Assembly: GCA_033763355.1 (NCBI GenBank)
Contig: JANRKT010000255.1
Span: forward strand, 1 to 23,965
Source: JANRKT01 sp033763355
GTDB lineage: Bacteria; Bacteroidota; Bacteroidia; Chitinophagales; Chitinophagaceae
Reading direction: 5' to 3'
DNA: 23,965 nt
Below are positions 6,654 through 15,280 of the stretch, piece after piece. The notes under the pieces were generated by a model. That model saw nothing but the letters and a program-made list of their open reading frames with translations. It was not told the DNA's origin and searched no databases. The stretch's first letter is position 1. Each line of letters begins with the position of its first letter. A program made the translations under genes and the position numbers.

Positions 6654-7700
6654 ATGAAAAAACTCCTTTCAGTTCTACTGCTGGTTTCTTTTGCGCCTGG
6701 TTTACTTGCCCAGGACAAAAAAGAGCGTGAACCTTTTATAGTAAAATCCTTAACAGGCGAAGCTGTTAAGAATGTTGAAGTGGAAACATCAGGCGGCAGC
6801 ATTACAGTTGACGGAACTGCGGGGCAACAACCAAGGGTGGAGGTGTATGTGTGGCCCTCAAACAGTAAATGGAGCGAAACCATTTCAAAAGAAGAAATAC
6901 AAAAAAGATTAGATGAGGATTATGAACTGACGATTTCAGTTTCCAATAATAAACTTACCGCTACAGCAAAAAACAAAAAAAGAAACTGGGACTGGAAAAG
7001 ATCATTGTCCATATCATTTAAAGTATATGCCGGGAGTAACCTGTCCACCCGGCTGCGAACAAGCGGCGGCAGTATCCACCTCACCGCTTTATCAGGCACA
7101 CAGGATTTTACAACAAGCGGCGGAAGCTTACATGTTGACAAACTAAAAGGAAAAATAAATGGCCGCACATCCGGGGGAAGCATACATGTAAAAGACTCAA
7201 ATGATGAAATTGATTTAACAACCAGTGGTGGCAGTATTCATGCCGATAACTGTACGGGAAAGATTGAGCTGACCACTTCAGGCGGTTCCCTTCAGTTAAA
7301 AAACCTTTCTGGTACAATAGAAGCCACTACCAGCGGAGGAAGCATCAGGGGAGGGTATATAAGCGGTGAACTGCAAACACACACATCCGGCGGCAATATT
7401 AACCTTGATGAACTGATGTGCAGTATTGAAGCTTCAACAAGCGGGGGAAGTATAGATGTTTCTGTAAAAGAATTGGGTAAGTATGTTAAGCTGAGCAACT
7501 CCGGCGGCAACATTGACCTTGAACTTCCATCCAGCAAAGGTCTTGACCTGAAACTAACCGGGTCAAAAATAAAAACAGACAAACTTGGAAATTTTAGCGG
7601 TTCAGTTGAGGATGATGAAATCAACGGCAAACTAAACGGCGGAGGCACCCCCATTACAGTCCGGGCAGGAAGCGGAAGGATATACATGGTACTGAAATAA
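6654..7700 (+). CDS. Secreted DUF4097-like beta-solenoid (putative adhesin) with TSGGS repeats
   Basis: 348 residues. A signal peptide covers residues ~1-19 and ends Leu-Leu-Ala before Gln20, so the protein is probably periplasmic or surface-located. The motif T-S-G-G-S/N-I/L appears first at residue 45. It then recurs at 136, 154, 172, 190, 208, 226, 244 and 262, exactly 18 residues apart, and once more at 282 as NSGGNI. Such short regular rungs predict a right-handed beta-solenoid. The family resembled is DUF4097/DUF4098, whose members are called putative adhesins and often neighbour envelope-stress or transporter genes. The region at 60-130 is lysine-rich and non-repetitive. The gene sits between P1 and the P2 region in the same direction, probably in one transcript. 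No enzyme motif is visible, and a structural or ligand-binding role is an inference. Confidence 0.85.
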   Translation: MKKLLSVLLLVSFAPGLLAQDKKEREPFIVKSLTGEAVKNVEVETSGGSITVDGTAGQQPRVEVYVWPSNSKWSETISKEEIQKRLDEDYELTISVSNNKLTATAKNKKRNWDWKRSLSISFKVYAGSNLSTRLRTSGGSIHLTALSGTQDFTTSGGSLHVDKLKGKINGRTSGGSIHVKDSNDEIDLTTSGGSIHADNCTGKIELTTSGGSLQLKNLSGTIEATTSGGSIRGGYISGELQTHTSGGNINLDELMCSIEASTSGGSIDVSVKELGKYVKLSNSGGNIDLELPSSKGLDLKLTGSKIKTDKLGNFSGSVEDDEINGKLNGGGTPITVRAGSGRIYMVLK

Positions 7701-7724
7701 AAATACAAATTTTAAAACCGCTCT

Positions 7725-7827
7725 ATGTTCCGGAACTATTTTAAAACAGCTGTCCGCAATCTCAGGAAAAAAAACTTTTCCGTAAGTAATACTGGAGCCT
7801 CTCACCGGGGCTTTAAGAAGTGAATAA
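7725..7827 (+). pseudogene. Permease remnant: start and end of a MacB/FtsX gene joined, middle deleted
   Basis: From the ATG at 7725 the frame gives a typical permease N-terminus (MFRNYFKTAVRNLRKKNFSV), which stops matching after about 22 codons. The last 18 bases (7810-7827), in another frame, read ALRSE-stop, the same tail as P1. About 2.3 kb of a normal permease is missing, and the original frame ends at 7821-7823 as a meaningless 32-residue peptide. This is what remains of a ninth permease after a large internal deletion. Confidence 0.8.
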
Positions 7828-7890
7828 GGAGGTAAAATGTTTATGCGGAGATCATGCTGAAAACAAGATGGGGCTTTGAGAAGTGAGTGA
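7828..7890 (+). repeat. Short inter-permease unit, copy A, ending in a second permease tail
   Basis: After GGAGG at 7828-7832, an ATG at 7837 opens an 8-codon frame (MFMRRSC-stop). The sequence from 7832 to ~7862 is closely similar to 22569-22599. At 7854 ATGCTGAAAACA looks like a permease start (MLKT), and 7873-7890 reads ALRSE-stop in another frame. The unit therefore ends in a second permease tail only 63 bases after the previous one. It is either a more severe deletion relic or a copy of a small repeat that includes the permease 3' end. Copy B is at 22563-22628. Confidence 0.6.
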
Positions 7891-7945
7891 AGTAACAGAA
7901 ATGCGATACAGGATAAATCATTCCGAACTAAATAAAAGTGCCGCT

Positions 7946-10369
7946 ATGCTGAAAAGTTATTTAAAAATCGCCTGGAGAAATTTATGGAAAAATAAAACTT
8001 TCTCAGCCATCAATATTATTGGCCTTGCCGCGGGCCTTGCATGTTTTATCATGATAGCATTGTATGTAACAGATGAACTTAGTTATGACAGGTATCATGA
8101 AAAGGCAAACAGGATCTACCGTGTTAATTCAGATATACGCTTCGGCGGAACAGACCTTATTATGGCTGTATGCTCTGATCCAATGGGCGCCACTTTGAAA
8201 AAAGATTATCCGCAAGTGGAAGAATACACCCGCTTATATGCTTCCGGTGGCAGCAAGCTTATCAAAAAAGGAAACAGTTTTATTAATGAAGAAAGGGTGA
8301 CCCACGCTGATTCTACCATCTTTGATGTGTTTACCTTTCCGGCCCTTGCGGGCAATACAAAGACAGCTTTGAATGAGCTGAATACGGTGGTGATAACGGA
8401 ATCAACTGCTATGAAATATTTTAATGGGGTAAATGAGGCAATGGGCAAAATGATCGAGGATGGCAGCGTGTTGTATAAGGTGACAGCAGTAATAAAAGAT
8501 ATTCCCCGCAATTCTCACTTCAATTTTGATTTCTTCTTCTCTATGGATAATGTGAATTATGGCTTTGGTAATTTCCTTAGCCATAATTTTCATACTTATA
8601 TTGTTCTAAAGCCCGGAACCGACCCCAAAGCATTCAGTAAGAATTTTGAGCAGGTCATTGAAAAATATATGGTGCCACAGGCCAGTCAGTTCATGCAGAT
8701 TAAGAACATGGAAGAATTCAGAAAATCTGGTAACAGATTGCAGTATTCTTTATTACCGATTACCGATATTCATTTGCATTCATCCAGACAGGTTGAACTG
8801 GATGTAAATGGGAACATACAATATATCTATATATTTTCAGCTGTTGCCCTGTTTATCCTGTTAATTGCCTGTATCAATTTTATGAACCTCTCAACTGCCC
8901 GTTCTGCGGCCCGCTCAAGAGAAGTAGGTATAAGAAAAGTGTTAGGCACAGAAAGAAAATCCTTAATCGGGCAATTTCTCACTGAGTCCTCATTGACCGC
9001 ATTTATTTCATTGGCGCTTGCCATCGGTATTGTTGGACTTGCTTTGTCATGGTTCAATGATTTAACGGGAAAAGAAATCGAGATGAACGCTTTATTGAAG
9101 CCAGGGTACCTTCTCTTTTTATTGGCGCTTCCTGTATTGGTGGGCCTGGTGGCAGGCAGTTACCCGGCTTTCTTTCTATCGGCATTCAAGCCCATAAGCG
9201 TACTGAAAGGAAAAGTAAATACAGGCGTAACCAAAAGCAACCTTCGCAGTACACTGGTGATATTCCAGTTTTTTGCTTCAATTGTTTTAATAACAGGTAC
9301 CATTATTATATACAAACAACTGAATTATATACAAACCACTAAGATTGGATTTAACAAAGACCAGGTGTTGGTAGTGAACAATCCTGGTATTGCGAGAGAA
9401 AAAAGAGAAGCATTTAAAAATGAAGTGGCAAAATTAAGTGGTGTGAAGTCTGCCGCTTTCGCCGGTTACCTGCCTGTGAGTAACTCATCCCGCAGCGATA
9501 ATACCTGGTCAACCGAAGCTGTGATGACTGAGAAGAATGGTTTTAATATGCAGAACTGGCGAATTGATTATGATTATATCCCCACACTGGGAATGGAGAT
9601 TATCCAGGGGCGTAATTTTTCTCCTGAGTTTGGTTCAGATTCCTCTGCTATAATCCTGAATGAAACAGCAGCGAAGGTTACCGGTTTTGATAATCCGATA
9701 GGGAAACAAATTTATTCGAGTGATGGCAATGGGCCTTCGGTTCCAAGTACGATAGTTGGCATAGTAAGAAACTTCAATTTCGAATCATTGCGGAAAAATG
9801 TAGGCCCGCTTTGTTTCCGGCTTGGTAACAGCCGTTGGGCCACAGCCTTTCGCGTTCAAACCAGCGAGATAGGAAATCTTATTTCCAGTATTGAAAATAA
9901 ATACAAAGCAATGGCGCCTGGCATGCCATTCAGTTATCAATTCCTGGATGAATCATTTGATAACATGTACCGCGAAGAACAGCGGGTGGGTAAAGTAGCA
10001 TTGACATTTGCCTTCCTGGCTATCATCATCGCCTGCCTTGGATTGTTTGGACTGGCCACTTATATGGCAGAACAAAGAACAAAAGAAATTGGAGTAAGAA
10101 AAGTGCTGGGTGCAACAGTGCCCAGCATCGTCTCTATGCTTTCAAAGGATTTCCTGAAGCTCGTATTGATTTCATTCGGCATTGCCGCACCCTTTGGGTG
10201 GTGGGTTATGAACAAATGGCTGGAAGATTTTGCTTTCCGAATCTCAATAGGCTGGTGGGTGTTTGCGCTGGCCGGTGTACTGGCATTGCTTATTGCATTC
10301 GTAACAGTAAGCTTCCAGGCTATTAAGGCGGCTATTGCTAACCCCGTGAAATCATTGAGAACAGAATAA
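7946..10369 (+). CDS. MacB/FtsX-family ABC permease P2 (double unit)
   Basis: 807 residues from the ATG at 7946. A longer frame opens with GTG at 7883, but the extra 21 residues overlap the remnant tail and have no counterpart in the other permeases, whose proteins all begin at the equivalent of MLKSYLKIAWRNL. The layout is TM1, periplasmic domain, FtsX helices, then the same again. The ATPase-coupling motifs are REVGIRKVLGT (325-335) and KEIGVRKVLGAT (713-724). The tail is VKSLRTE. Bases 7958-7985 are identical to 12868-12895 in P4, which points to shared recent ancestry or gene conversion. P3 follows after 70 bases. The family role is ATP-driven export or extraction of an unknown envelope substrate. 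Confidence 0.95.
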   Translation: MLKSYLKIAWRNLWKNKTFSAINIIGLAAGLACFIMIALYVTDELSYDRYHEKANRIYRVNSDIRFGGTDLIMAVCSDPMGATLKKDYPQVEEYTRLYASGGSKLIKKGNSFINEERVTHADSTIFDVFTFPALAGNTKTALNELNTVVITESTAMKYFNGVNEAMGKMIEDGSVLYKVTAVIKDIPRNSHFNFDFFFSMDNVNYGFGNFLSHNFHTYIVLKPGTDPKAFSKNFEQVIEKYMVPQASQFMQIKNMEEFRKSGNRLQYSLLPITDIHLHSSRQVELDVNGNIQYIYIFSAVALFILLIACINFMNLSTARSAARSREVGIRKVLGTERKSLIGQFLTESSLTAFISLALAIGIVGLALSWFNDLTGKEIEMNALLKPGYLLFLLALPVLVGLVAGSYPAFFLSAFKPISVLKGKVNTGVTKSNLRSTLVIFQFFASIVLITGTIIIYKQLNYIQTTKIGFNKDQVLVVNNPGIAREKREAFKNEVAKLSGVKSAAFAGYLPVSNSSRSDNTWSTEAVMTEKNGFNMQNWRIDYDYIPTLGMEIIQGRNFSPEFGSDSSAIILNETAAKVTGFDNPIGKQIYSSDGNGPSVPSTIVGIVRNFNFESLRKNVGPLCFRLGNSRWATAFRVQTSEIGNLISSIENKYKAMAPGMPFSYQFLDESFDNMYREEQRVGKVALTFAFLAIIIACLGLFGLATYMAEQRTKEIGVRKVLGATVPSIVSMLSKDFLKLVLISFGIAAPFGWWVMNKWLEDFAFRISIGWWVFALAGVLALLIAFVTVSFQAIKAAIANPVKSLRTE

Positions 10370-10377
10370 AAGGGTTA

Positions 10378-10426
10378 TATGGTTTGATTGTTAGATTGTT
10401 AACCATCAAACAATTGATCAATCAAA
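10378..10426. repeat. AT-rich overlapping dyads between P2 and P3
   Basis: TTTGATTG (10383-10390) pairs exactly with CAATCAAA (10419-10426), and GTTTGAT (10382-10388) can alternatively pair with ATCAAAC (10405-10411). The word CCATCAAACAA (10403-10413) occurs inverted at 22642-22652 before P8. Short TTGATTG / CAATCAAA repeats of this type look like a dispersed spacer repeat. No T-run is present, so a terminator is unlikely. Confidence 0.4.
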
Positions 10427-10439
10427 TAATAAATAAACC

Positions 10440-12845
10440 ATGATAAAAAATTATTTAAAAATCGCTTTCCGAAATCTCTGGAAAAACAAGGCTTTTTCTG
10501 CGATTAACATTTTTGGGTTGGCCATTGGTATTGCCGCCTGTATTGTAATTATGCTTTTTGTTTTTTATGAAAAAAGCTTTGACAGGATGCATACCAAAAA
10601 TATTTATCGTCTTGATGAAGTACAGAAGTTCGAAGGAATGGTGCAACCGCAAAACGTTGCCTTGTCTATGTACCCTATGGGCCCAACATTGACAAGCGAT
10701 TTTCCCGAAATAAAAAATTTTACAAGGGTAAGGCAAGCCAATAAGCTTGACCTTACGTATGGAGATAAGCGAATTTTCTTTCCTTCCATATTATATGTTG
10801 ATTCCACTTTTTTACAGCTATTTGACTATGAAATACTGAAGGGAGACAGAAAAACTATTCTGGAAAAGCCGAATAGTATCGCATTAACAGAAGAAAGTGC
10901 AAAAAAACTTTTTGGCAATGAAGATCCTATTGGCAAAACTGTAACCAAATATGTTGGCGATACAATCAGGTTTACAGTTACCGGTATCATGAAAGATGCA
11001 CCGGAGAATTCACATCTTCAGTTTGACGGCATGGCTTCTTTCAGCACTATTGCCGGCCCCCGTAATATGGAAAACTGGGGTGGCAACTGGCTGGTTACTT
11101 ATCTCGAGCTGGAGAGGGGAACCAATATAGCAGCGCTGGAGAAAAAATTTCCTGCATACCTGAAAAAATATATGGCTGAGAGTGAAGGTTGGAAATTTTA
11201 TACATTATTCCTGCAGCCATTAAGTAAAGTACATGACAGTTCTGCTGACATCACTCATGACTATGTGAACTATAAAAAGTTTGATAAACGCTACACCTAT
11301 ATTTTTTCTGTTATCGCCATCATCATCCTGGTGATTGCCTGCATCAATTTTATGAATCTTTCTACAGCAAGGTCTGCAGAAAGAGCAAAGGAGGTAGGAA
11401 TAAGAAAAACAATTGGAGCTGAAAGATTTCAACTGGCAGGACAATTTTTAGGTGAATCAATATTGCTTTCAGTGATAGCGCTGATCATCGCTATTGTTAT
11501 TGTGAAATTGTCACTGCCGGCTATTAGTAATTTAAGTCAGCGGGAGCTTGATTTACCTCTTGGCAATTTGTCTTTATTGCTGATGATTTTAGGCGCTACT
11601 ATTATCGTTGGCTTATTTGCAGGATTATATCCTGCCGGTTATCTCTCATCGTTTAAACCGATTCGTGTATTAAAAGGTTCTGGTCAAACAGGTAAAAGCA
11701 AAAGCACACTAAGAAACTTTCTTGTCATCGGACAATTTACGGGAGCTGTCTTGCTGATCATTGGAACCGTGTTTGCAGTCCGGCAATTGCGTTATATGCA
11801 AACAAAAGATCCGGGGTTCAATCGTGACCAGGTAATGATCATGCCACTTAACAGGGTTACTTCAGGAAAGTATGATGCATTTAAACAAGAGTTATTAAAG
11901 AATACAGTTGTAGGCAGTGTTACCGCCTCGCAGCAAAGACTTGGAAATAATCTTCATCAATCCGGTATGAGATTTCACGGGAAGGGGCCTGTAAGGGAGC
12001 TTACTTCATCACAAGTGGTTGTTGACCCGGATTACCTCACCCTTTACAAAATTCCCATTATCGCCGGTAGAAATTTCACCAATGAAGTCAGCGATAATGC
12101 AAGAGCCTACATTGTCAATGAATCAATGGCGAAAGAATTGCTGAAAGATGATCCCAAAGCATCATACGAAACATTGATCGGAAAAAATTATGGTTTCGGA
12201 GGAATGGATTCAACCGGTTTTATTGCGGGTGTAGCAAGTGATTTTAATTTTAATTCACTTCATCATAAAATAGAAACGCTGAGTATTTTTTGCCAGAAGG
12301 ATTGGGGATACAGTGAAGTGTCTGTTCGTATCAGCGGAAGCAAAGCAAAAGAGGCAATCGAACATACTGGTTCTTCCTGGAAAAAAGTAAACCCTGATCA
12401 GCCATTTGAATATAGTTTTCTTGATGAACATTTTGCAGAAATGTACACAGCCGACCGTGCAGTAAGTAAAGTAGTAGGCATCCTCGCCGGATTAGCCATA
12501 CTGATCTCATGCCTTGGGTTATTTGGTTTGGCATCTTACTCAGCAGAGCGAAGAGTAAAAGAGATCGGCATCAGGAAAGTATTGGGTGCTTCGGTGCAAA
12601 ATATCACCGCTATGCTTTCTAAAGATTTTTTAAAACTGGTGATTGTTTCCAATCTTATAGCGTGGCCGGTTGCATGGTTTGGTGTCAGCCGTTGGTTGCA
12701 GGATTTTGCGTATCGTGTGCCAGTCAGTTGGTGGGTGTTTGTTGTAGCAGCAGTAATAGCTGTGTTGATAGCATTATTTACTATCAGCTTCCAGGCTATC
12801 AAAGCAGCGATTGCCAATCCGGTTAAATCATTGAGAACAGAATAA
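10440..12845 (+). CDS. MacB/FtsX-family ABC permease P3 (double unit)
   Basis: 801 residues starting MIKNYLKIAFRNLWKNKAFS, the standard start in this array. The coupling motifs are KEVGIRKTIGAE (317-328) and KEIGIRKVLGAS (707-718). Each follows a conserved FtsX helix, ACINFMNLSTARS in the first half and ISCLGLFGLASYS in the second. The two periplasmic domains (~45-275 and ~455-660) are the variable parts and would determine specificity. The tail is VKSLRTE. P4 starts only 10 bases after the stop, so the two are very probably translated from one mRNA and may be translationally coupled. Confidence 0.95.
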   Translation: MIKNYLKIAFRNLWKNKAFSAINIFGLAIGIAACIVIMLFVFYEKSFDRMHTKNIYRLDEVQKFEGMVQPQNVALSMYPMGPTLTSDFPEIKNFTRVRQANKLDLTYGDKRIFFPSILYVDSTFLQLFDYEILKGDRKTILEKPNSIALTEESAKKLFGNEDPIGKTVTKYVGDTIRFTVTGIMKDAPENSHLQFDGMASFSTIAGPRNMENWGGNWLVTYLELERGTNIAALEKKFPAYLKKYMAESEGWKFYTLFLQPLSKVHDSSADITHDYVNYKKFDKRYTYIFSVIAIIILVIACINFMNLSTARSAERAKEVGIRKTIGAERFQLAGQFLGESILLSVIALIIAIVIVKLSLPAISNLSQRELDLPLGNLSLLLMILGATIIVGLFAGLYPAGYLSSFKPIRVLKGSGQTGKSKSTLRNFLVIGQFTGAVLLIIGTVFAVRQLRYMQTKDPGFNRDQVMIMPLNRVTSGKYDAFKQELLKNTVVGSVTASQQRLGNNLHQSGMRFHGKGPVRELTSSQVVVDPDYLTLYKIPIIAGRNFTNEVSDNARAYIVNESMAKELLKDDPKASYETLIGKNYGFGGMDSTGFIAGVASDFNFNSLHHKIETLSIFCQKDWGYSEVSVRISGSKAKEAIEHTGSSWKKVNPDQPFEYSFLDEHFAEMYTADRAVSKVVGILAGLAILISCLGLFGLASYSAERRVKEIGIRKVLGASVQNITAMLSKDFLKLVIVSNLIAWPVAWFGVSRWLQDFAYRVPVSWWVFVVAAVIAVLIALFTISFQAIKAAIANPVKSLRTE

Positions 12846-12855
12846 AGCTATTGAT

Positions 12856-15216
12856 ATGCTAAAAAGCTATTTAAAAATCGCCTGGAGAAATTTATTCCGT
12901 AATAAAGGTTTTTCCGCAACCAATTTACTGGGGCTTACCATCGGTATCACCTGCACTATTCTGATTGCTTTATGGGTACAGGATGAACTTACCTATGATA
13001 AATTTCATTTGAACTATAAACACATTTATAAGCTTTATGCAAACCGTGATTTCAATAATCAGATTTTCACTGACGAAAACATGGTGCTGCCGCTTGCCAG
13101 TTCAATTGAAAAAGGGACATCACAGGTGAAGTATGCTGTTGCAACAACACACAGGCAGCCCCGTATCCTCAGGAACGGAGATATTAAATTGAAAAAAGAA
13201 GGCTATGTGGTAAGTGAGCACTTCTTCAATATGTTTTCATGGAAATTCATTAAAGGGAACCCGCAAACAGCCATCGCTGATCCGCATTCCATTGTATTGA
13301 CAAAATCTGCAGCAAAAGCTTTATTTGCAAATGATGAACCGTTAAATAAGACGGTGCGGTTGAGCAATGGCGACGATATGAAAGTGACCGCTATAGTAGA
13401 AGATGTTCCGGGTAATTCCACCTTTCAGTTTGACTATATTATGCCGTTTAACTACTCCAATGAAAACATAAAAAGGTCAATGGAGCAATGGCAGAATTCT
13501 TCATGGACGGTTTTTGTGCAAACCAATGAGGGGACAAACCTGCAGGCGCTAAACAAATACATCAATGATCTGAAATACCAGCATGACCCTGAAGACAGGC
13601 AGATCAGCACTTATTTCACTTTTCCCATGAGCAAGTGGCGTTTGCAAAGCGAATTCAAAGAAGGAAAAAACACGGGTGGAATGATTGAGTATGTGCGGCT
13701 CTTCAGCATCATTGCCATTATCATTTTATTAATTGCCTGTATTAATTTCATGAACCTTTCCACCGCACGTTCAGAGAAAAGGGCAAAAGAAATAGGTATA
13801 AGAAAAACTCTGGGTTCAGAAAAAAAACAGCTCATTTTCCAGTTCTTTTCGGAATCAATAATCCTCACTTCGGTTGCTTTTGTTTTTTCAATTTTAACTG
13901 TCTTTCTTTTGCTGCCTGCTTTCAATGCTTTAGTAGATAAACATTTATCATTAGATGTTGCCAATCCGCTTTTCTGGCTTGGGGCATTGGGTCTGATCAT
14001 TTTTACGGGAATAGTAGCGGGCAGTTACCCGGCGCTGTACTTATCATCATTCAATCCTATAAAAGTTTTAAAAGGAACTTTTGTACCCGGAAAGGGAAAT
14101 GTTTTGCCAAGACATATTCTTGTGGTAGGGCAGTTTGCTATTTCTATTCTTCTTATTTCGGCCACAATCATTATTTACCAGCAGATACATCATATCAAGA
14201 ACCGTGATATGGGTTATAACCCCAACAACCTGATCATGATCCCTGCATCCGATGATACGCAGAAAAATTTTACCGCTATAAAAGATGAATTACTGAAGTC
14301 AGGAATGATCAGTGCAGTGAACAGGTCATTTTCACCTGTAACTGAAGTGTGGTGGAAATCACCTGCGCCTGACTGGGACGGGAAGCCAACCGACGGAGAA
14401 TTGATTGTCGCAAACATGAGTACTGACATTGACTACACAAAAACCATGGGGGTCAGGATCATTGAAGGAAAAGATTTCTCTGGTGTGCCATCTGATTCAA
14501 ATGCCATGCTGCTGAATGAGGCGGCGGTGAAAGCAATGGGATTGAAGAATCCGGTAGGAACAGAGATCAGGAATTTTAATTCAAAGTACCATGTTATCGG
14601 GGTTACCAGCAATATTGTGATGGAGTCTCCTTACAAACCTGTCGATCCTATGCTGGTTTATTTTAATCCGGATAATTGCAATGCTATAAATATGCGCCTC
14701 ACCGCATCAGCGAAACCACAGGAGGCATTGAAATCCATTGAAACAATATTTAAAAAATATAACCCTGCGTATCCGTTCGAATACAAATTTGTTGACGAGG
14801 AATTCAACCGGAAATTTTTAACTGAAACACTGATCAGCAAGATCACAAACATCTTTGCCGGGCTTGCCATTTTTATTTGCTGCATCGGGCTGGCAGGGCT
14901 TGCATCTTTTACCATTGAAAAACGGGTAAGGGAAATTGGCATCAGGAAAGTTTTGGGGGCAACAATTGGACAGCTGATTGCCCTTATCTCAAAAGATTTT
15001 TTAAAACTGGTGTTGATTGCTTTTGTCATCGCTGCACCGCTGGCATGGTGGTTTATGAATAACTGGCTGGAAAAATATCCTTTCCGCATCAGAATCAGCA
15101 TCTGGTTATTTGGAGCTGTCGGGGTGCTGATCCTCTTACTTGCATTGGTAGTAGTTGGTTTAAATACGGTAAAGGCTGCTGTTGCCAAGCCGGTAAAGTC
15201 ATTGCGGACAGAGTAG
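12856..15216 (+). CDS. MacB/FtsX-family ABC permease P4 (double unit)
   Basis: 786 residues, the shortest complete member here. The coupling motifs are KEIGIRKTLGSE (311-322) and REIGIRKVLGAT (692-703). The second half has ICCIGLAGLASF where the others have ISCLGLFGLASY. P4 and P5 share several features absent from the other copies: the RSEKRA segment and, in the second periplasmic domain, a PVTEVW / PLTQVW motif followed by a W-x-G-K element. They are probably the most recent duplicate pair in function. The tail differs slightly (VKAAVAKPVKSLRTE). Its 5' end shares 28 identical bases with P2. Confidence 0.95.
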   Translation: MLKSYLKIAWRNLFRNKGFSATNLLGLTIGITCTILIALWVQDELTYDKFHLNYKHIYKLYANRDFNNQIFTDENMVLPLASSIEKGTSQVKYAVATTHRQPRILRNGDIKLKKEGYVVSEHFFNMFSWKFIKGNPQTAIADPHSIVLTKSAAKALFANDEPLNKTVRLSNGDDMKVTAIVEDVPGNSTFQFDYIMPFNYSNENIKRSMEQWQNSSWTVFVQTNEGTNLQALNKYINDLKYQHDPEDRQISTYFTFPMSKWRLQSEFKEGKNTGGMIEYVRLFSIIAIIILLIACINFMNLSTARSEKRAKEIGIRKTLGSEKKQLIFQFFSESIILTSVAFVFSILTVFLLLPAFNALVDKHLSLDVANPLFWLGALGLIIFTGIVAGSYPALYLSSFNPIKVLKGTFVPGKGNVLPRHILVVGQFAISILLISATIIIYQQIHHIKNRDMGYNPNNLIMIPASDDTQKNFTAIKDELLKSGMISAVNRSFSPVTEVWWKSPAPDWDGKPTDGELIVANMSTDIDYTKTMGVRIIEGKDFSGVPSDSNAMLLNEAAVKAMGLKNPVGTEIRNFNSKYHVIGVTSNIVMESPYKPVDPMLVYFNPDNCNAINMRLTASAKPQEALKSIETIFKKYNPAYPFEYKFVDEEFNRKFLTETLISKITNIFAGLAIFICCIGLAGLASFTIEKRVREIGIRKVLGATIGQLIALISKDFLKLVLIAFVIAAPLAWWFMNNWLEKYPFRIRISIWLFGAVGVLILLLALVVVGLNTVKAAVAKPVKSLRTE

Positions 15217-15280
15217 GGTTTAAGTAAGAAGCAAAAAATAAAAAGTCAAAAGGGTAAGAATTCAATTAAAGAAAGATGTT

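Noticed and set aside
7059..7510. Regular ~54-base direct repeats resembling a CRISPR array or minisatellite
   Set aside because: They encode the 18-residue TSGGS rungs of one open reading frame, and the bases vary at codon third positions as expected for coding repeats.
7883..7945. A longer P2 start at the GTG at 7883, adding 21 residues
   Set aside because: The extra segment overlaps the remnant permease tail, has no counterpart in the paralogues, and the ATG at 7946 gives the array's standard N-terminus.
14658..15188. Minus-strand open frame opposite the end of P4 (176 codons)
   Set aside because: Similar antisense frames appear opposite the same conserved C-terminal region in other permeases, which shows they mirror the coding strand.
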